NCBI GenBank assembly: GCA_009760855.2
Contig: WPIO01000085.1
Location: forward strand, 1,187,501-1,237,500
Length of the DNA stretch: 50,000 nucleotides
Reading direction: 5' to 3'
Origin: Cristatella mucedo
Taxonomy: Eukaryota > Bryozoa > Phylactolaemata > Cristatellidae
Part shown: in pieces, positions 26,077 to 36,000 of the stretch
Layout of the letters: each line of letters opens with the position of its first letter
Position numbering within the stretch: position 1 is the first letter of the stretch
The notes under the pieces: model-generated
Told to the model about the DNA's origin: nothing
Database searches by the model: none
Seen by the model: only the letters and a program-made list of their open reading frames with translations
Program-made: the position numbers and the translations under genes

Positions 26077-26148
26077 GTACCTTGGCTTACGAGTGTCTCG
26101 ACATATATATATTTATATATATATATGTCGAGATATATATATATATAT

Positions 26149-26221
<73 letters not shown>

Positions 26222-26433
26222 GATATATATATATACACACTACTTGCACCACCGCTTTACAAATGCCGCCGAATCTTTAGAAGTGACGACGCAATTTCAG
26301 CGATTTTGCTGTCTGAACGGCACTCAAGATAGCCGACCTTTGCACCCACGGGGGGGGGGTGCTTACCAACGACTGCCCTCGCAAGGGTGCACAGAATGAT
26401 GCAGAGCGTCCGTGATCTCCAGCGAGCAGACAT
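18789..26433 (-). CDS. Gene B: secreted CUB-PAN protein, complete, 218 aa
   Basis: Proposed minus-strand join: 26433-26367, 20557-20353, 20233-20118, 19057-18789, 657 nt including TGA. All splice sites are canonical and phases 1, 2, 1 match genes A and C. The product is a signal peptide of about 20 residues, one CUB and one PAN-like module, with no transmembrane segment, so a small secreted protein is expected. The large first intron holds a dead LINE, a TTTA-rich field, a GC-rich open island and a long palindrome; the 1.06-kb third intron holds another LINE remnant. In-frame ATGs exist upstream (26679), but starting there would bury the signal peptide, so 26433 is preferred. Confidence 0.8.
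19425..20010 (-). mobile_element. LINE family 2 remnant in gene B intron 3
   Basis: The minus strand has AENFLKLN near 19950 and the family 2 tail with stem-loop at about 19445-19485 (outer stem AGCAC/GTGCT). The middle is deleted or diverged. Confidence 0.55.
20118..20233 (-). CDS. Gene B exon 3: CUB domain, second half
   Basis: The exon is 116 nt, acceptor cactcgtag, donor G|GTAAAT. It reads [15 protein letters not shown], then [24 protein letters not shown] is a sequon. Ser again replaces the usual CUB F-C-G cysteine. The preceding intron is 119 nt. Confidence 0.85.
20353..20557 (-). CDS. Gene B exon 2: CUB domain, first half
   Basis: The exon is 205 nt, acceptor aatcgctttgcag, donor AC|GTAAGT. 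It reads [19 protein letters not shown], then [18 protein letters not shown] and DRVFIYKDS. The CUB core is clear. The variable YDxLxIY position reads RDRVFIY. Confidence 0.85.
20615..21010. repeat. GC-rich tandem duplication upstream of gene B CUB
   Basis: Two units of about 235 bp begin aaaaatacgcggcgcccgg (about 20633) and aaaaatgcgcggcacccgg (about 20868). They share ctgtccacggccgcggcgg and gcgccacgccg. Between them lies ggtctaacgcccgaagcttt, homologous to sequence upstream of the CUB acceptors in gene C. All of it is intronic in gene B. Confidence 0.75.
21011..21395. other. Gene B intron 1, GC-rich, no exon seen
   Basis: Ala/Arg-rich frames on both strands are composition artefacts. The sequence cccaaacgcgtcgc at 21268 recurs at 25690. 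Confidence 0.35.
21396..21462. repeat. Dispersed repeat, copy 1
   Basis: gtcactatcggggcagcagc..gtggcatcttctgcgagtcttcgctctgcag is repeated almost exactly at 25788-25844. Together with the shared cccaaacgcgtcgc upstream, the two copies define a repeat of roughly 200 bp. It is of unknown class. Confidence 0.7.
21534..23676 (-). mobile_element. LINE family 2, internally deleted copy
   Basis: On the minus strand the endonuclease C-terminus has [12 protein letters not shown] (about 23560) and [11 protein letters not shown] (about 23480). It is followed by [19 protein letters not shown] and [10 protein letters not shown] (about 22580), then directly [18 protein letters not shown] (about 22500), [16 protein letters not shown] (about 22220), [15 protein letters not shown] and [14 protein letters not shown]. 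The catalytic RT core with YADD is missing between [10 protein letters not shown] and DIRTWM. The 3' UTR stem-loop is at about 21560-21600 and the (ATT)-like tail at 21534. Confidence 0.85.
23677..23857. repeat. TTTA/TATA-rich simple repeat, left part
   Basis: Degenerate ttattta, gtatttat and ggtatatattgtattta units. It continues after the GC-rich island at 24161. Confidence 0.9.
23858..24160 (+). other. GC-rich open island inside TTTA repeat, possible exon-derived
   Basis: A 303-bp block of high GC with a protein-like plus frame is inserted between AT-rich arrays. It reads [20 protein letters not shown], then [37 protein letters not shown] and [13 protein letters not shown], ending in a Ser/Ala/Gln tail. 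The edges lack a usable acceptor; a weak gtattt lies at the right edge. I do not recognise the family. It may be a captured exon or processed fragment. It lies in gene B intron 1, antisense to the gene. Confidence 0.4.
24161..25668. repeat. 1.5-kb TTTA/TTTC simple-repeat field
   Basis: A 9-nt unit ttttattta dominates at 24270-24440 and 25490-25620. A variant ttttcttta/ttttcttca dominates at 25100-25480, with tatgtattt units near 25010-25100. Long Phe/Ile/Tyr/Leu and Lys/Asn/Ile frames are artefacts of the unit. Confidence 0.95.
25788..25844. repeat. Dispersed repeat, copy 2
   Basis: Second copy of the unit at 21396-21462. Here it is followed by a SINE type 2 tail. Confidence 0.7.
25862..25935 (+). 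mobile_element. SINE type 2, 3' tail only
   Basis: gggcgatccattatcgcccc, then gatagccgtgaaggctcctc and tgtcgct followed by an A-rich end matches the 3' part of the SINE type 2 copies at 12.1 and 16.2 kb. The tRNA-like head is missing. Confidence 0.6.
25961..26112. repeat. Long perfect palindrome with (AT)n centre
   Basis: The 30-bp arm at 25971-26000 (gtcgagacactcgtaagcca, then aggtaccact) is repeated as an exact reverse complement at 26073-26102. The arms are separated by about 70 bp of (AT)n and flanked by AT repeats that extend the symmetry. A partial third gtcgaga copy follows at about 26127. Confidence 0.95.
26113..26232. repeat. (AT)n microsatellite
   Basis: Interrupted AT array with cga and cat interruptions. 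It directly follows the palindrome in gene B intron 1. Confidence 0.9.
26367..26433 (-). CDS. Gene B exon 1: signal peptide
   Basis: The exon runs from ATG at 26433 for 22 codons plus one base to the donor GTTG|GTAAGC. The peptide is [20 protein letters not shown], basic N-terminus then a hydrophobic core. It is paralogous to the gene C signal exon at 47408-47336 (both W-R-S-x-x-LCI-x-LC..LA-x-A). G joined to CT of exon 2 gives Ala. Confidence 0.75.
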
Positions 26434-26634
26434 CGAAGGGCCGCCATCACCGAGTGCCCTCAGAAGCGACGGTCGTACGCGTGACGATTGGGACGAGTGA
26501 GGCGTGCCGTCCATCGCGCGTCGAGAGTGACCTTCCAGGGAGGACGCCGACGAGTCCTCTTCAAAGTCCGCTTCGTCCGCTCTCGAGCCGACGAGACGGC
26601 GACGAGTGAGCCTACTGGTAAGCTTCGCTCGGCG

Positions 26635-26690
26635 ACACTCCAATAACCTATAGAGCCGAGAGCCAATAACCGACGTCATACGTCAACAAC
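26635..26690 (-). promoter_or_regulatory. Putative gene B promoter elements
   Basis: Two CCAAT boxes (26640-26644 and 26663-26667) and a CRE-like pair, TGACGTATGACGTC on the minus strand (26685-26672), cluster about 210-250 nt upstream of the signal-peptide ATG. The gene C paralogue has TTGACG and TGACGTGG at about 47645-47665. This is inferred from motif clustering. Confidence 0.35.
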
Positions 26691-26987
26691 TCCGAGTCAA
26701 CGAACGCGCCGCAATCGACTCGTGGTCGTTTCGGGAGTGCCGGAGCGACCACGAGTGCGCCCAAGCTCGAGTGCATGCACCCGATGCACCCCATGCACCC
26801 GAATGCGCTCGCTAAACTCGGGTGCATGCGTGTGCTGCATACACCAAGGATGGCGTTGCTTTGTCCACTGATGTCGATGAAGCCGTGATGACGACCTGGC
26901 GGACGATTTCTTAGATTGTTCTCGCTGTTGATGACAGCGGCCACGAAGCGCGACCCGACCTCACGCTTAGCTAGCACCATGTGAGGC

Positions 26988-27020
26988 TAGGACTATTAAT
27001 ATTAATTATTAATAGTCCTA
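26988..27020. repeat. Perfect 13-bp inverted repeat, 7-nt loop
   Basis: taggactattaat and attaatagtccta flank attaatt. It can form an AT-rich hairpin upstream of gene B. It is too short to assign to a transposon. Confidence 0.85.
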
Positions 27021-27343
27021 TTAGTTATTAATCTTAGAGGCTGTAGAAGCTTTAGAAGCGTTACGTGCTTCCACGAATGCAGCAACACCAGCATTCAGCG
27101 AATGCAGACAGCAGATGCAGATGGCACCTGAATTTAATAGCGAGGCAACAGTGTACGTACTGTAGATGTCAAGCCAGGCGTCTTCTTCAGTATGCGGTCA
27201 TTTCAGCTTTCTGCCGTTTGCATCGTGATTGGCGGTGATGAGACCATTGAATGACCACATGCAGGAGGACGTCGAGGGCAGCAGCACTCTTGCACTCGTT
27301 TCTCCATTAAGCTGGTGTGTTCGCTGAAGCCACGCTCACCCTC

Positions 27344-27350
<7 letters not shown>
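27021..27350. other. No gene seen; end of the upstream duplication
   Basis: cggtcatttcagctttctgc at about 27197-27216 matches 47969-47989, marking the outer limit of the paralogous upstream blocks of genes B and C. Nothing coding is recognised. Confidence 0.35.
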
Positions 27351-27705
<355 letters not shown>

Positions 27706-27959
27706 TGTCACTCACTATCTTTCACAATCGAGTCCCTTCGATGTCACGTGTTGTCACTTCGCAAACTCTCGTGTCTTCGCTAGCGAAACGCAACTTTGGA
27801 GCAGACTGCTTTCTTTTTTCAATTCTTTCCAATTTCAATTTTCAACTTTTTGTTGGGCGACCGCTTGCAGCCATGTAGTTCGTTTCTCCAAATTTTCGTA
27901 AGCCGAACCGCCGTAACTCGGGGGCAGGATGTAAGTATATGCAGAAACACATACATATA

Positions 27960-28052
27960 AATCTTTATATATATGCATATAAATATATATATATATGTTT
28001 ATATATATATATATATTTATATATATTTATATTTATATATATATATATATTA
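27960..28052. repeat. (AT)n-rich tract
   Basis: Alternating AT with tttat interruptions. No other content. Confidence 0.9.
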
Positions 28053-28136
28053 GAGCTCACTGCCTATGGACTGGCTTCGCTGAGTCATAGTAGAGCTATA
28101 TGCCAGTGTCGAGCGAGCACACTATATTTGTTGGAC

Positions 28137-28422
28137 ACTGGAGGAGACGCCGCCTGTGGCTGACGCAGAGGCGGTCGGCTGCAATGGTCGGCAAAGTTTA
28201 CAATTGTCACAGAAGAAGCGAACCCTGCAGGAACCCACTGCTGCCGCTGGGGAGGACAGTTCATCCACAGTGACATAAACGAAACGCAGGCGGTGGTAGA
28301 CAGTGCTAGAGACGGTGACGGAGACGGTGACGGTGCTAAAGACGGAGACGATGCTCGAGGCGGCGCTCGAGATCGATCTAATACGATATAGTCGCTCGAG
28401 AACGAGGTGATAACGTTGCATG
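28137..28422 (-). CDS. Possible exon of unknown gene (Ser/Pro-rich)
   Basis: On the minus strand a CT-rich stretch of about 90 nt ends in tctctgtcag at 28423, followed by an open frame CNVITSFSSDYIVLDRSRAP, a Ser/Pro/Leu-rich run and STTACVSFMSLWMNC. It is entered in phase 1 like the CUB-PAN modules, and FSSDYIV faintly recalls the CUB C-terminal FTSD/FTAD-Y. No donor or paralogue was identified, so the exon call is weak. Confidence 0.2.
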
Positions 28423-28504
28423 CTGACAGAGAAAGAGAGAGAGGCAGAGAGAGAAATGGAGACAGACAGAGAAAGAGGGTCAGACACAGAGAGAGACAGA
28501 GACA

Positions 28505-28665
28505 GACAGAAATAGTTGAGCATGCTGCCACTAACCACACTTACATGCTGACCCTGTGTGCACGTCACCCCTAACCACGTTATTCATGTTTATCAATAAT
28601 GATGAAAGAGAGTCAGTTCCCTGAGGGCGCTTTATCAAGTGCATTATTTTTATTCTTATCAACGA
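28505..28665 (+). mobile_element. LINE family 2 tail with internal deletion
   Basis: gcatgctgccactaaccaca, tcacccctaaccacgttatt, then directly gagagtcagttccctgagg and cgctttatcaagtgcatt. The gcagcaaatgtaaagcgcc segment is missing, so the stem-loop lost its 5' half. Confidence 0.6.
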
Positions 28666-29088
28666 GCCCTTGGCCTCTGGGAAGAAGCTGCCTCGCGTTG
28701 TGGCCGCCGTCACGCGTTGAGACGGATCGGTCGGCTGCAGGTGAGAGCTGCAGAGGAAAGCTGAAGACTCGTGGCTCTGCTCGACTTGTGGCTCTGCTCG
28801 ACTCTATGCGCGATCGGGCGAAGTCACGAGTCACTCGGCCGGCCAGTGCCGCACGCGCCACATGCCAGCGCCACGTGGCTTTTCCCTGTGCTTCGCAGCT
28901 CCGTCGCCGCCGCCGCCTCGAGCGCGGACGGAGCAGCAACAGGGGCGATCGACAACGCTTGACGAGATCCACTCCGATTGCGTGTCTGCCGAGAGACGGT
29001 TTATTCACACATTACGAGCATTTGGAGCCGCATGTCTTTCGAACTCTCGGTAGCAATCTCGGCGAGCAAGTGCGAGCAACTGTCTTTC
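28666..29088. other. No recognisable gene
   Basis: GC-rich unique sequence. A GCAG|GTGAGA donor-like site at about 28739 has an in-frame stop shortly upstream and no signal peptide. I reject it as an exon. Confidence 0.35.
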
Positions 29089-29089
29089 T

Positions 29090-30700
29090 TTAAGCGGAGG
29101 AATGGGACAGCTAATTTGTTGTTCACACAGGACCTGAGGGCGCCAACAGGCTGAAACTGATGCAGCAGCTCAGCTAGGTATAAGGAGCCAAGCCGTGGTG
29201 GGCCTTGTGGGTCAGCTTAAGAACTTTGCTCTATATCCTTTGCTCAACCGGCAACCATCCTGGCTCTTACAGCAAAGGAGACACGTGCTCTAACCGCTGG
29301 GACTTGAAGACCAGCCTTGCAGCCATATTCAAAGTCCGCTGTAGTGGCATAATAGCTTTCTTTTGCAGCCCAGCCAAGAGGGAATTACAATAATCAAGCC
29401 GAGACAAAACTAGAGAGCTAGTTACATATTTTACAAGCCACTGTGGGAGACAGCTCCTAATCTTAGACAAGGATCAGATGTGATGGCTAGCTGTAGAGGC
29501 AGTCTTCTGAATGAAGCTTTTGAAATTGAGGCAGCTTTCAAACACGACACCTAAATTTCGAACATGTGGTGATGGCCGCACAATAGCGTCGAGTCTGAAT
29601 GCTGATCGTGAAGACCAGCATCACCAACAGATTTCAAAAACTTGTCCATGTCAATGCTTTGTAAGTTACGTCGTTTGGCAAATTCGACATTGCCCTGTAC
29701 GTACGAGGGCGCAGGAACAGTAAACAAGACCGAACAATGATCTGAGAGGGTCAGTGGTCACACCACAAGGTCACTGGGGAGGACATCCTTAGTGATCACG
29801 AGATCTAGAATGTGGCCACCGACGTGGGTGCTATGATTAACGTGTTGGGCCAAACCAAAATTCTCCAGACAGTCAAGAAACGAGCAGACCTGGCTGTGGC
29901 TAGGGTTGCCAACGTAAATATTGAAGTCTCCTACGATCAGTAACGGCCTGTCACACACAAATACTTTAGCGAGGAACTCTGAAAACTCCTCTATACACAA
30001 GTTTAGACAGCCAGGAGGCCGGTATATCACAACAGTGAGAGGCATTGTCTTTGATGAAGACCTGATAGCAACCGATTCAAACGATGACCAATGCTAGAAA
30101 CTGCACATTTTATAGCCAAACGATTCGTGAACAACAATTGCAACCCCGCCACCAACCTTGTCAGAACGCATGGACTGATAGAATGAGAACCCGGGTGGAG
30201 TGGTCTCGGAAATAAAGCTACCGGAACATGGCGTCATCGAGGTTTCGGTAAGCAGAAATGCATCTAGCTTCTCATGGACTACCTGCTCGCGGATAAGTAA
30301 TCCCTTGGTTTTTAGCGAGCGGACATTTAGCAGGCGGAATTTAAGAGGCTGTCCAACAACTGGACGACGGCGATGAAGTGGCTCTTATTCTCTACCGTTT
30401 GCGTCCAGTGGAATACCCGAAGGTATTACGGAGAAATCAAATAAAGGTCCACACCACGCTTGGACTCGCCCGAGGCCGCTCTTTAGCACTGGGAGGAACA
30501 ATCTAGCTGGCAATCGAACGGGAGAGCGTTTATTCCGGCACATCGTGGCAACGATGCTGAAACGCTGCCGGTAGCCTCATTCTTTTCGGCGATATCCTTA
30601 CTCGCGAGCCCCCTGGAAGAAACGTGCGGGTCGATCAATGGATACAGAGCAAAGTTACTACACTGACCACCTACGAGGTCAAGGCCGCGGCTTGGCTTGA
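29090..30700 (-). mobile_element. LINE family 1, minus copy with RT core deleted
   Basis: Minus strand: endonuclease (LLIVGDFNIYVGNP near 29930) is followed by an abrupt join near 29590 to the RT C-terminus, SRLDYCNSLLAGL near 29390, and a 3' end near 29100. The DNA aligns with 13281-15980 but lacks about 1.4 kb including YADD. It shares the same endonuclease TAG (30096-30094) with the first copy. Confidence 0.75.
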
Positions 30701-32370
30701 CTTTTGGCGACAGAAGCTTCTGCCCTGGACTGCCAATCTCGATTCGACGATTCTAAAGCAACGACAACTACCCTCCTGCTACCCACAGATAGCACATCCT
30801 TTCCAGCAATCCTGAGCTGCTACTTCCATGCTGCTACTCACTACCTCAACTGCACTCCTGGCTATGCTTCACAATTTTATTTTGTTTCGTGAGAGGAAGT
30901 GCGTTAGCTACGGAATTCTTACCGAAAGCCCTTTAGTCCGTTAGTTTGCTATACAAAACTCTCCTGCCCAGCACCCACATTTACTGGCTTATGCTGAGAG
31001 GTCTGACTCCCCAGATATTAGCGGCTTAGCCGAAAAGTATTCAGTCTTCTTAAGTGACAAAATTATACACATTCGTACTTCCATAAAGCCACGTCGGAGT
31101 AAAGCAATTGTGGAATCACAACCTGTGAGCTTCCTTAAAAGGTTTTCCGAGGTAGTTGTATGCAATGTGGCTACATAATTAAGTTCTAGTAAAAAGAGCT
31201 CGTCTCCTGAAGTCCCTATACCATCATCTCTGTGGTCTTCACTGGCACTCCAACTTAGCCCTGCCATAACCGAGATTTGTGATGATTCTTTGGAAAAATC
31301 AGTCGTAACGAAGTCCTTCGAATCTTCAATCGTTAGACGGATATTTTAAAAGCCTGTATTAGATACAGATTCCTTGAAACTATCTATATATCTATATATC
31401 TATAACTATCACCCAGTTTTCCTCTTTCTTTTTTCCCAAAGATTCTTGAAAATGTTGTCGCTAAGCAGTTGGCTGCACATTTATAAAAAAATGAAATGTC
31501 AGAAAAATTTCAATCCAGGTTCAAGAGGCAGAACACCAATTAAACTGCTCTCCTCCAAGTTAACAATGACATTCTATGTGGCAAAGATTACGGTAATGTC
31601 ACTGCTCGAGCTCTGCTAGATCTATCAGTTGCCTTTGACACCATTGATCACGACGTCCTATTTGAACGATTGAGAACCACGATCCGTCTGCCAGACGTGC
31701 CGCTGGCCTGGTTTAAATCGTACTTGTCTGATTGTGTTCAATCTACGTTGCAATGTCTCAGACACCGAACAGGTCATGCGGAGTCCCTCAAAGGCTTGTC
31801 CTAAGTCCCTTGGTGTTCTCCATTTATACTAAACCTCTGAGAAAAAAGAATAAGGCCCGTGGTATAGGATATCTCTTTTGTGCAGACGATACTCAGCTGT
31901 ATTTGTCATTCCAACCGTCGGAATATGCTGCAGCAACTGATCAACTGAATGCATCCTATTCTGGCCGACAATCAGTCCTGGATGTTGCGAAACCTTTTGA
32001 AACGAAATGACGATAAAACCAAACCACTGCCCATAGAACATCCTGGGCTGGATTGGAAGGAAATTCAAGGCGTGTCGCTGGATTAGAAGGCTACACTGTG
32101 TGCAATTCAAAATGGTGCTGCTGTAGTGCAACTATCATCACGTGCTCGAATTTTAGGTGCCATTTTCGACAGCTGCCGAAATTTTGAAAGCTCCATTCAG
32201 AAGGCTGCTTCTACATCTAGCCATTACGTCCCATCTTATCTAAGATTAGGAGCTGTCTTCCATGATGGCTTGCAAACAAATGAAATAGCTCCTTAGTTCT
32301 GTCTCGGCTTGATTACTGTAATTCCCTTTGGGCTTGGCTACCAAAACAAAAAGAGACTAGGTCAAGGCAG
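30700..32370 (+). mobile_element. LINE family 1, rearranged plus copy (paralogue of 16425-18060)
   Basis: The order is the same as at 16.4-18.1 kb: 3' end fused to linker and RT, with FDTIDHDVLFERL near 31640, VPQRLVLSPLVFSIY near 31785 and LFCADDTQLYLSF near 31880 (the YADD site reads CADD). The junction to the PAN-gene flank at about 32370 is the same as at 18.06 and 49.29 kb. It lacks the SINE insertion present at 16 kb. Confidence 0.75.
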
Positions 32371-32474
32371 CTGGCTATGAATATGGCTGCAAGGCCGCGC
32401 CGAATGCGATTCTTCGGCTCAAGCTCGTCCGAGGCATCGGCAGCTACAGCGTCGCTTCTGGGCAGTTCGGACAT

Positions 32475-32480
32475 TTTATT
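32475..32480 (-). terminator. Polyadenylation signal AATAAA, gene C
   Basis: The same context as in gene B (gagaataaaatg on the minus strand), here about 270 nt past the gene C stop. The B-specific 9-bp minisatellite is absent. Confidence 0.55.
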
Positions 32481-32751
32481 CTCGTTTCCTGTTGGGGAGC
32501 GAAGCTTCGACTCGCAGGCCACACTGCTGCTGCAAAGCCGCAACTCGGTTGCCGGTGCTGGCTTTGCTGGAGGCTGCAGCCGATGCCGCTACGCCTGTGC
32601 TTCAATTTGGCGCCGGACGCGATATAGCCAAAGGCTATACAAAATATAACTGCCAAAGCGGTGGCGGAAATGGATCCGACGCGACGCCACCACAGCCGCT
32701 GCCTAGCCCCCCTCAAAGGCTCGGCGCCGAAAGTGCACTGCTTTATGTAGC

Positions 32752-33014
32752 TCAGGGCAGGGCAAAGAGCGGCAGCTGGACGGTTCCTCCTCCACTCCAA
32801 GACGCCGCCGCAGTCCGGCTGCTGAGCAGCAAGCAGCTGCCCAAGACCGAATCGAAGGTGAAGGCCACGCACGCTTCGAGCTGCAGACAATAGAGGCCGC
32901 ACTTGATGGCGCTCGGCTCGGTCGAGCGGCCGATGGGGGCGCCGGGAGCGAGCGTTACCAACGGAAGTTCGACAGAAGTGTCGGCCGTGCTGGAGAAACA
33001 ACTTCGGAGTGTGC
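32752..33014 (-). CDS. Gene C terminal exon: PAN-like module and stop
   Basis: Acceptor ttagctgtag, phase 1. The frame reads [64 protein letters not shown] and ends LPLFALP-stop. It is two codons shorter than the gene B exon. The PAN cysteine pattern is kept. Confidence 0.75.
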
Positions 33015-36000
33015 CTACAGCTAAAAAAGAAACGTATGTCGCTTAAATATGCGGCACTGCGATCGCTCTCTCAGTCATTATCAGAACTGGTAAAGGCTCG
33101 GAGAGAGCTAGTCGAGGAATTCGGCTTCCTTTAAATAAAAAGTGCCCCGAAGAGCAGCTAACTGTTCCATGCCAGTGGCAGAGTGCAACAAACCAGGAGC
33201 ACGGGCTTCCTCTGTTGGGAAGCCCTCTTTAGAAACAACAAGAGCATGGTCAACTTTGAACTTGTTTGAGGAGTGTCGTCCATATTTCCTGAGTACAGGA
33301 TGGTGTCTAAGTTATCATTAGCGAAGTAAAGTTCCCAGGTTTAAAATTATTTCGAGTATTATCTTTTAGTTTGTATACATGGCTTCTTAATAGAACGGAA
33401 AATAAAGAGACATTCATGGTATTTTACCTTCTGCTAGATAAAAGCACCCCATTTGACCAGTAGGGTAGCATAACAAAGTATGGCACGCAGTACAGCTCGC
33501 TTGCTGCAGTGAGGAGTACGTTTTTTTGGACTCTTGCATTTCTTTGCAGACAAAAGCAATCGCAAGATCGGTTGGCAGACAATGGCTTGGAGGTGGCGTC
33601 AGACTCACTTGCTGGTACTGTGCTGACAATACTTGCGACAGTGCTCTCTGTCGTTGCTGGAAGTACAGCTGTACTTGATGGATTCGCTGTACTATCTGCT
33701 AGTAGTGCAGTGCTTGCTACTATTGCATCCGTCTTCGGTCTTGGACTTGTTGATGAGGTTTTATTGGCTGACGGCAGCGTATTGTTTGGTGAAGCTTCAA
33801 TGGCTGCTAGTGTCGTAGTGGCTGCGAGTGAGTCGGTTTGTCCAGTGCTGGAATCGGCTGTAAATACACGAAGAGTTGATTACATGACTGAGGCTTGGCT
33901 GACACTTGGCGGTGCTATAGCGAGGAAACTATTTTCGGAATGCGTTTACCTATTTGCCCAAGACAAATTGCAGCTGTTTATGACCTGGCTGGTCATGCCA
34001 CTCAATACACCATTCAACTACGGAAATTATTAATATGAATAACACGTTCGGAGAGCCCAGTCGTAGAACTCAGTCTTTTTCAGGTACGTTACGTTTGCTG
34101 TAATGAAAGCTCCATGCGATTATTAGAGGACACGTTCGCAGCACTATACTGCAAAACAGCCTCACGATCAAAGCGTAATATAGGGCTAGTAACAGCAAAC
34201 ATGGTCTCAGCACGCTGAAGAACACAAAAGGCGGATCACAAATGATAAATGCATTCCACCATACGCCGGTGCGTTTCTGCTTCTTTTTAGTTTTCATCTA
34301 GTCCGGTAATTTCTGTAAATCAGTCTGGAGTGATTTTCATGCTTTGATGGCGTTCGAACTAAGGAAAGATCTCCAAAGGAGTACATAGGAGATCAAGGCA
34401 AAGGTTACAGAAAGCCGGTGGTACGAGGCAAAGCCAACATAAATCTATGGCTGCACAGCCGTGACACACATTCGGTCAGCCTTGCTCGTGGACAACAGTG
34501 GCTCAGGTGTGCTTAACGTAACGACTACGACGTTTCGCCGAACGCAGTTTGAGCTTCGAGCGAAACACGCGGAAGACATTGAAGTTTCTTTGTGGCAGAG
34601 CTCATGTAGATCTCGTGAAACAGAATGGTCAGGGAGGATTCTCAAAATCCACGGACAGTCAACCAGCCTACCAATTATCAAGTGTCTGTTCTGTGACAAA
34701 AACCACTGATTTTGGCCGAGCTTTATTGGGAAAAGGGTTCTCTCAAGGAACGGCTGGATTTATCGTGGAAGCCTCGGACGGTTTTACTTCGCATCGAAAT
34801 ACCAGGGATACGTTTCGATTACCTCAACTACCGCTGGTGGCTAGATCGAATTGTTCACGGATAAGGGTTCACCAGGTACATGCGTGAACCATCGGCATCG
34901 CAGTGTAGAGATAATCTCAAAATATTTTATTGGACTGGGCGATATGGTCAAAATAGAAAATCCAGGGATGTTTATTCATTTTGAGCACTACTTGCATAGC
35001 TAGCGGAAATAGTAAAGTCACTTGCAAAGAGAACAAAATACCCATGTTTGCCGGTATATCATAGAATGGGAAATTTCTTTGGCTCAGTAAAACATTGTTC
35101 AACCCATTATACAGTGCAGACGCAATGTGCTTCTTGAACTCGAATGGAATTTCTAAAGAGAATGCCGCTCTACAGGCATTCGAACTTTGAATGTGCGATG
35201 GAAAACACAGTGCAAGGTACATGGATAGGGTCAATTTTGCGAAACAATTAATTTTTTAAGAAATAATCTGCAAGTTTGATGTCAGGCATATTCAACGCGA
35301 ACAGAACGAATTGATGCTGCAAGACACCACTTGCATAAAATACTAGTTGATGTTACACTTGCGAACACAAAATAATGGTTCGTCAGATAGTCAAGGGCAG
35401 CACGGCTTCTCTATAGGATTCAAAGCTCCTGCCCTACTCGTTGGTAAATACCAAGCGGAACTTGGCAAGCTCTGCAAGAGGATATTCATTCGAGACTTTC
35501 GTCACTCGTTTGAAGAATTACTTGTTTTTTTCCGATGTTACAATTTCCTCAGGTATGAAGCACTGTTAAAGTACCCGGGAAACCTATTTAAAAGGCTTGA
35601 ATCTATTTTCGTAAAGACATAGCAGATTTTACGAATTTATAACGCAAAGACTGTTTGGCATCTTGGAACAGTCCCGGGTATTTGATTTTCTGTACCATTT
35701 CATGCAGGCATTGAGCTGGGCATATCCGTTGGCGAATGTTTGCACTTACTCTCGCAAAGTCATTGTCACCACTGGTGAACGCACGAAGAAAAGTAATCAA
35801 GGAATTTAGTTTTCTTTAATTAAAGCGCCCCCATTTAACTGCTAAATATTCTATACAAGAACCAGAGAGCATCAAACCAGAATGGCTTTTTCTGTTGCAT
35901 GGCCATCTTCAAAAACAACAAGGGCACGATCAACTTTGACCTTGATGAATGAGTATTCTCTGACTTTCCTGAGTACAGAATAGTTTCTAAGTTAACATTA

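Noticed and set aside
28731-28745. GCAG|GTGAGA donor suggesting another plus-strand signal exon
   Set aside because: The frame before it contains a stop within a few codons and no hydrophobic signal.
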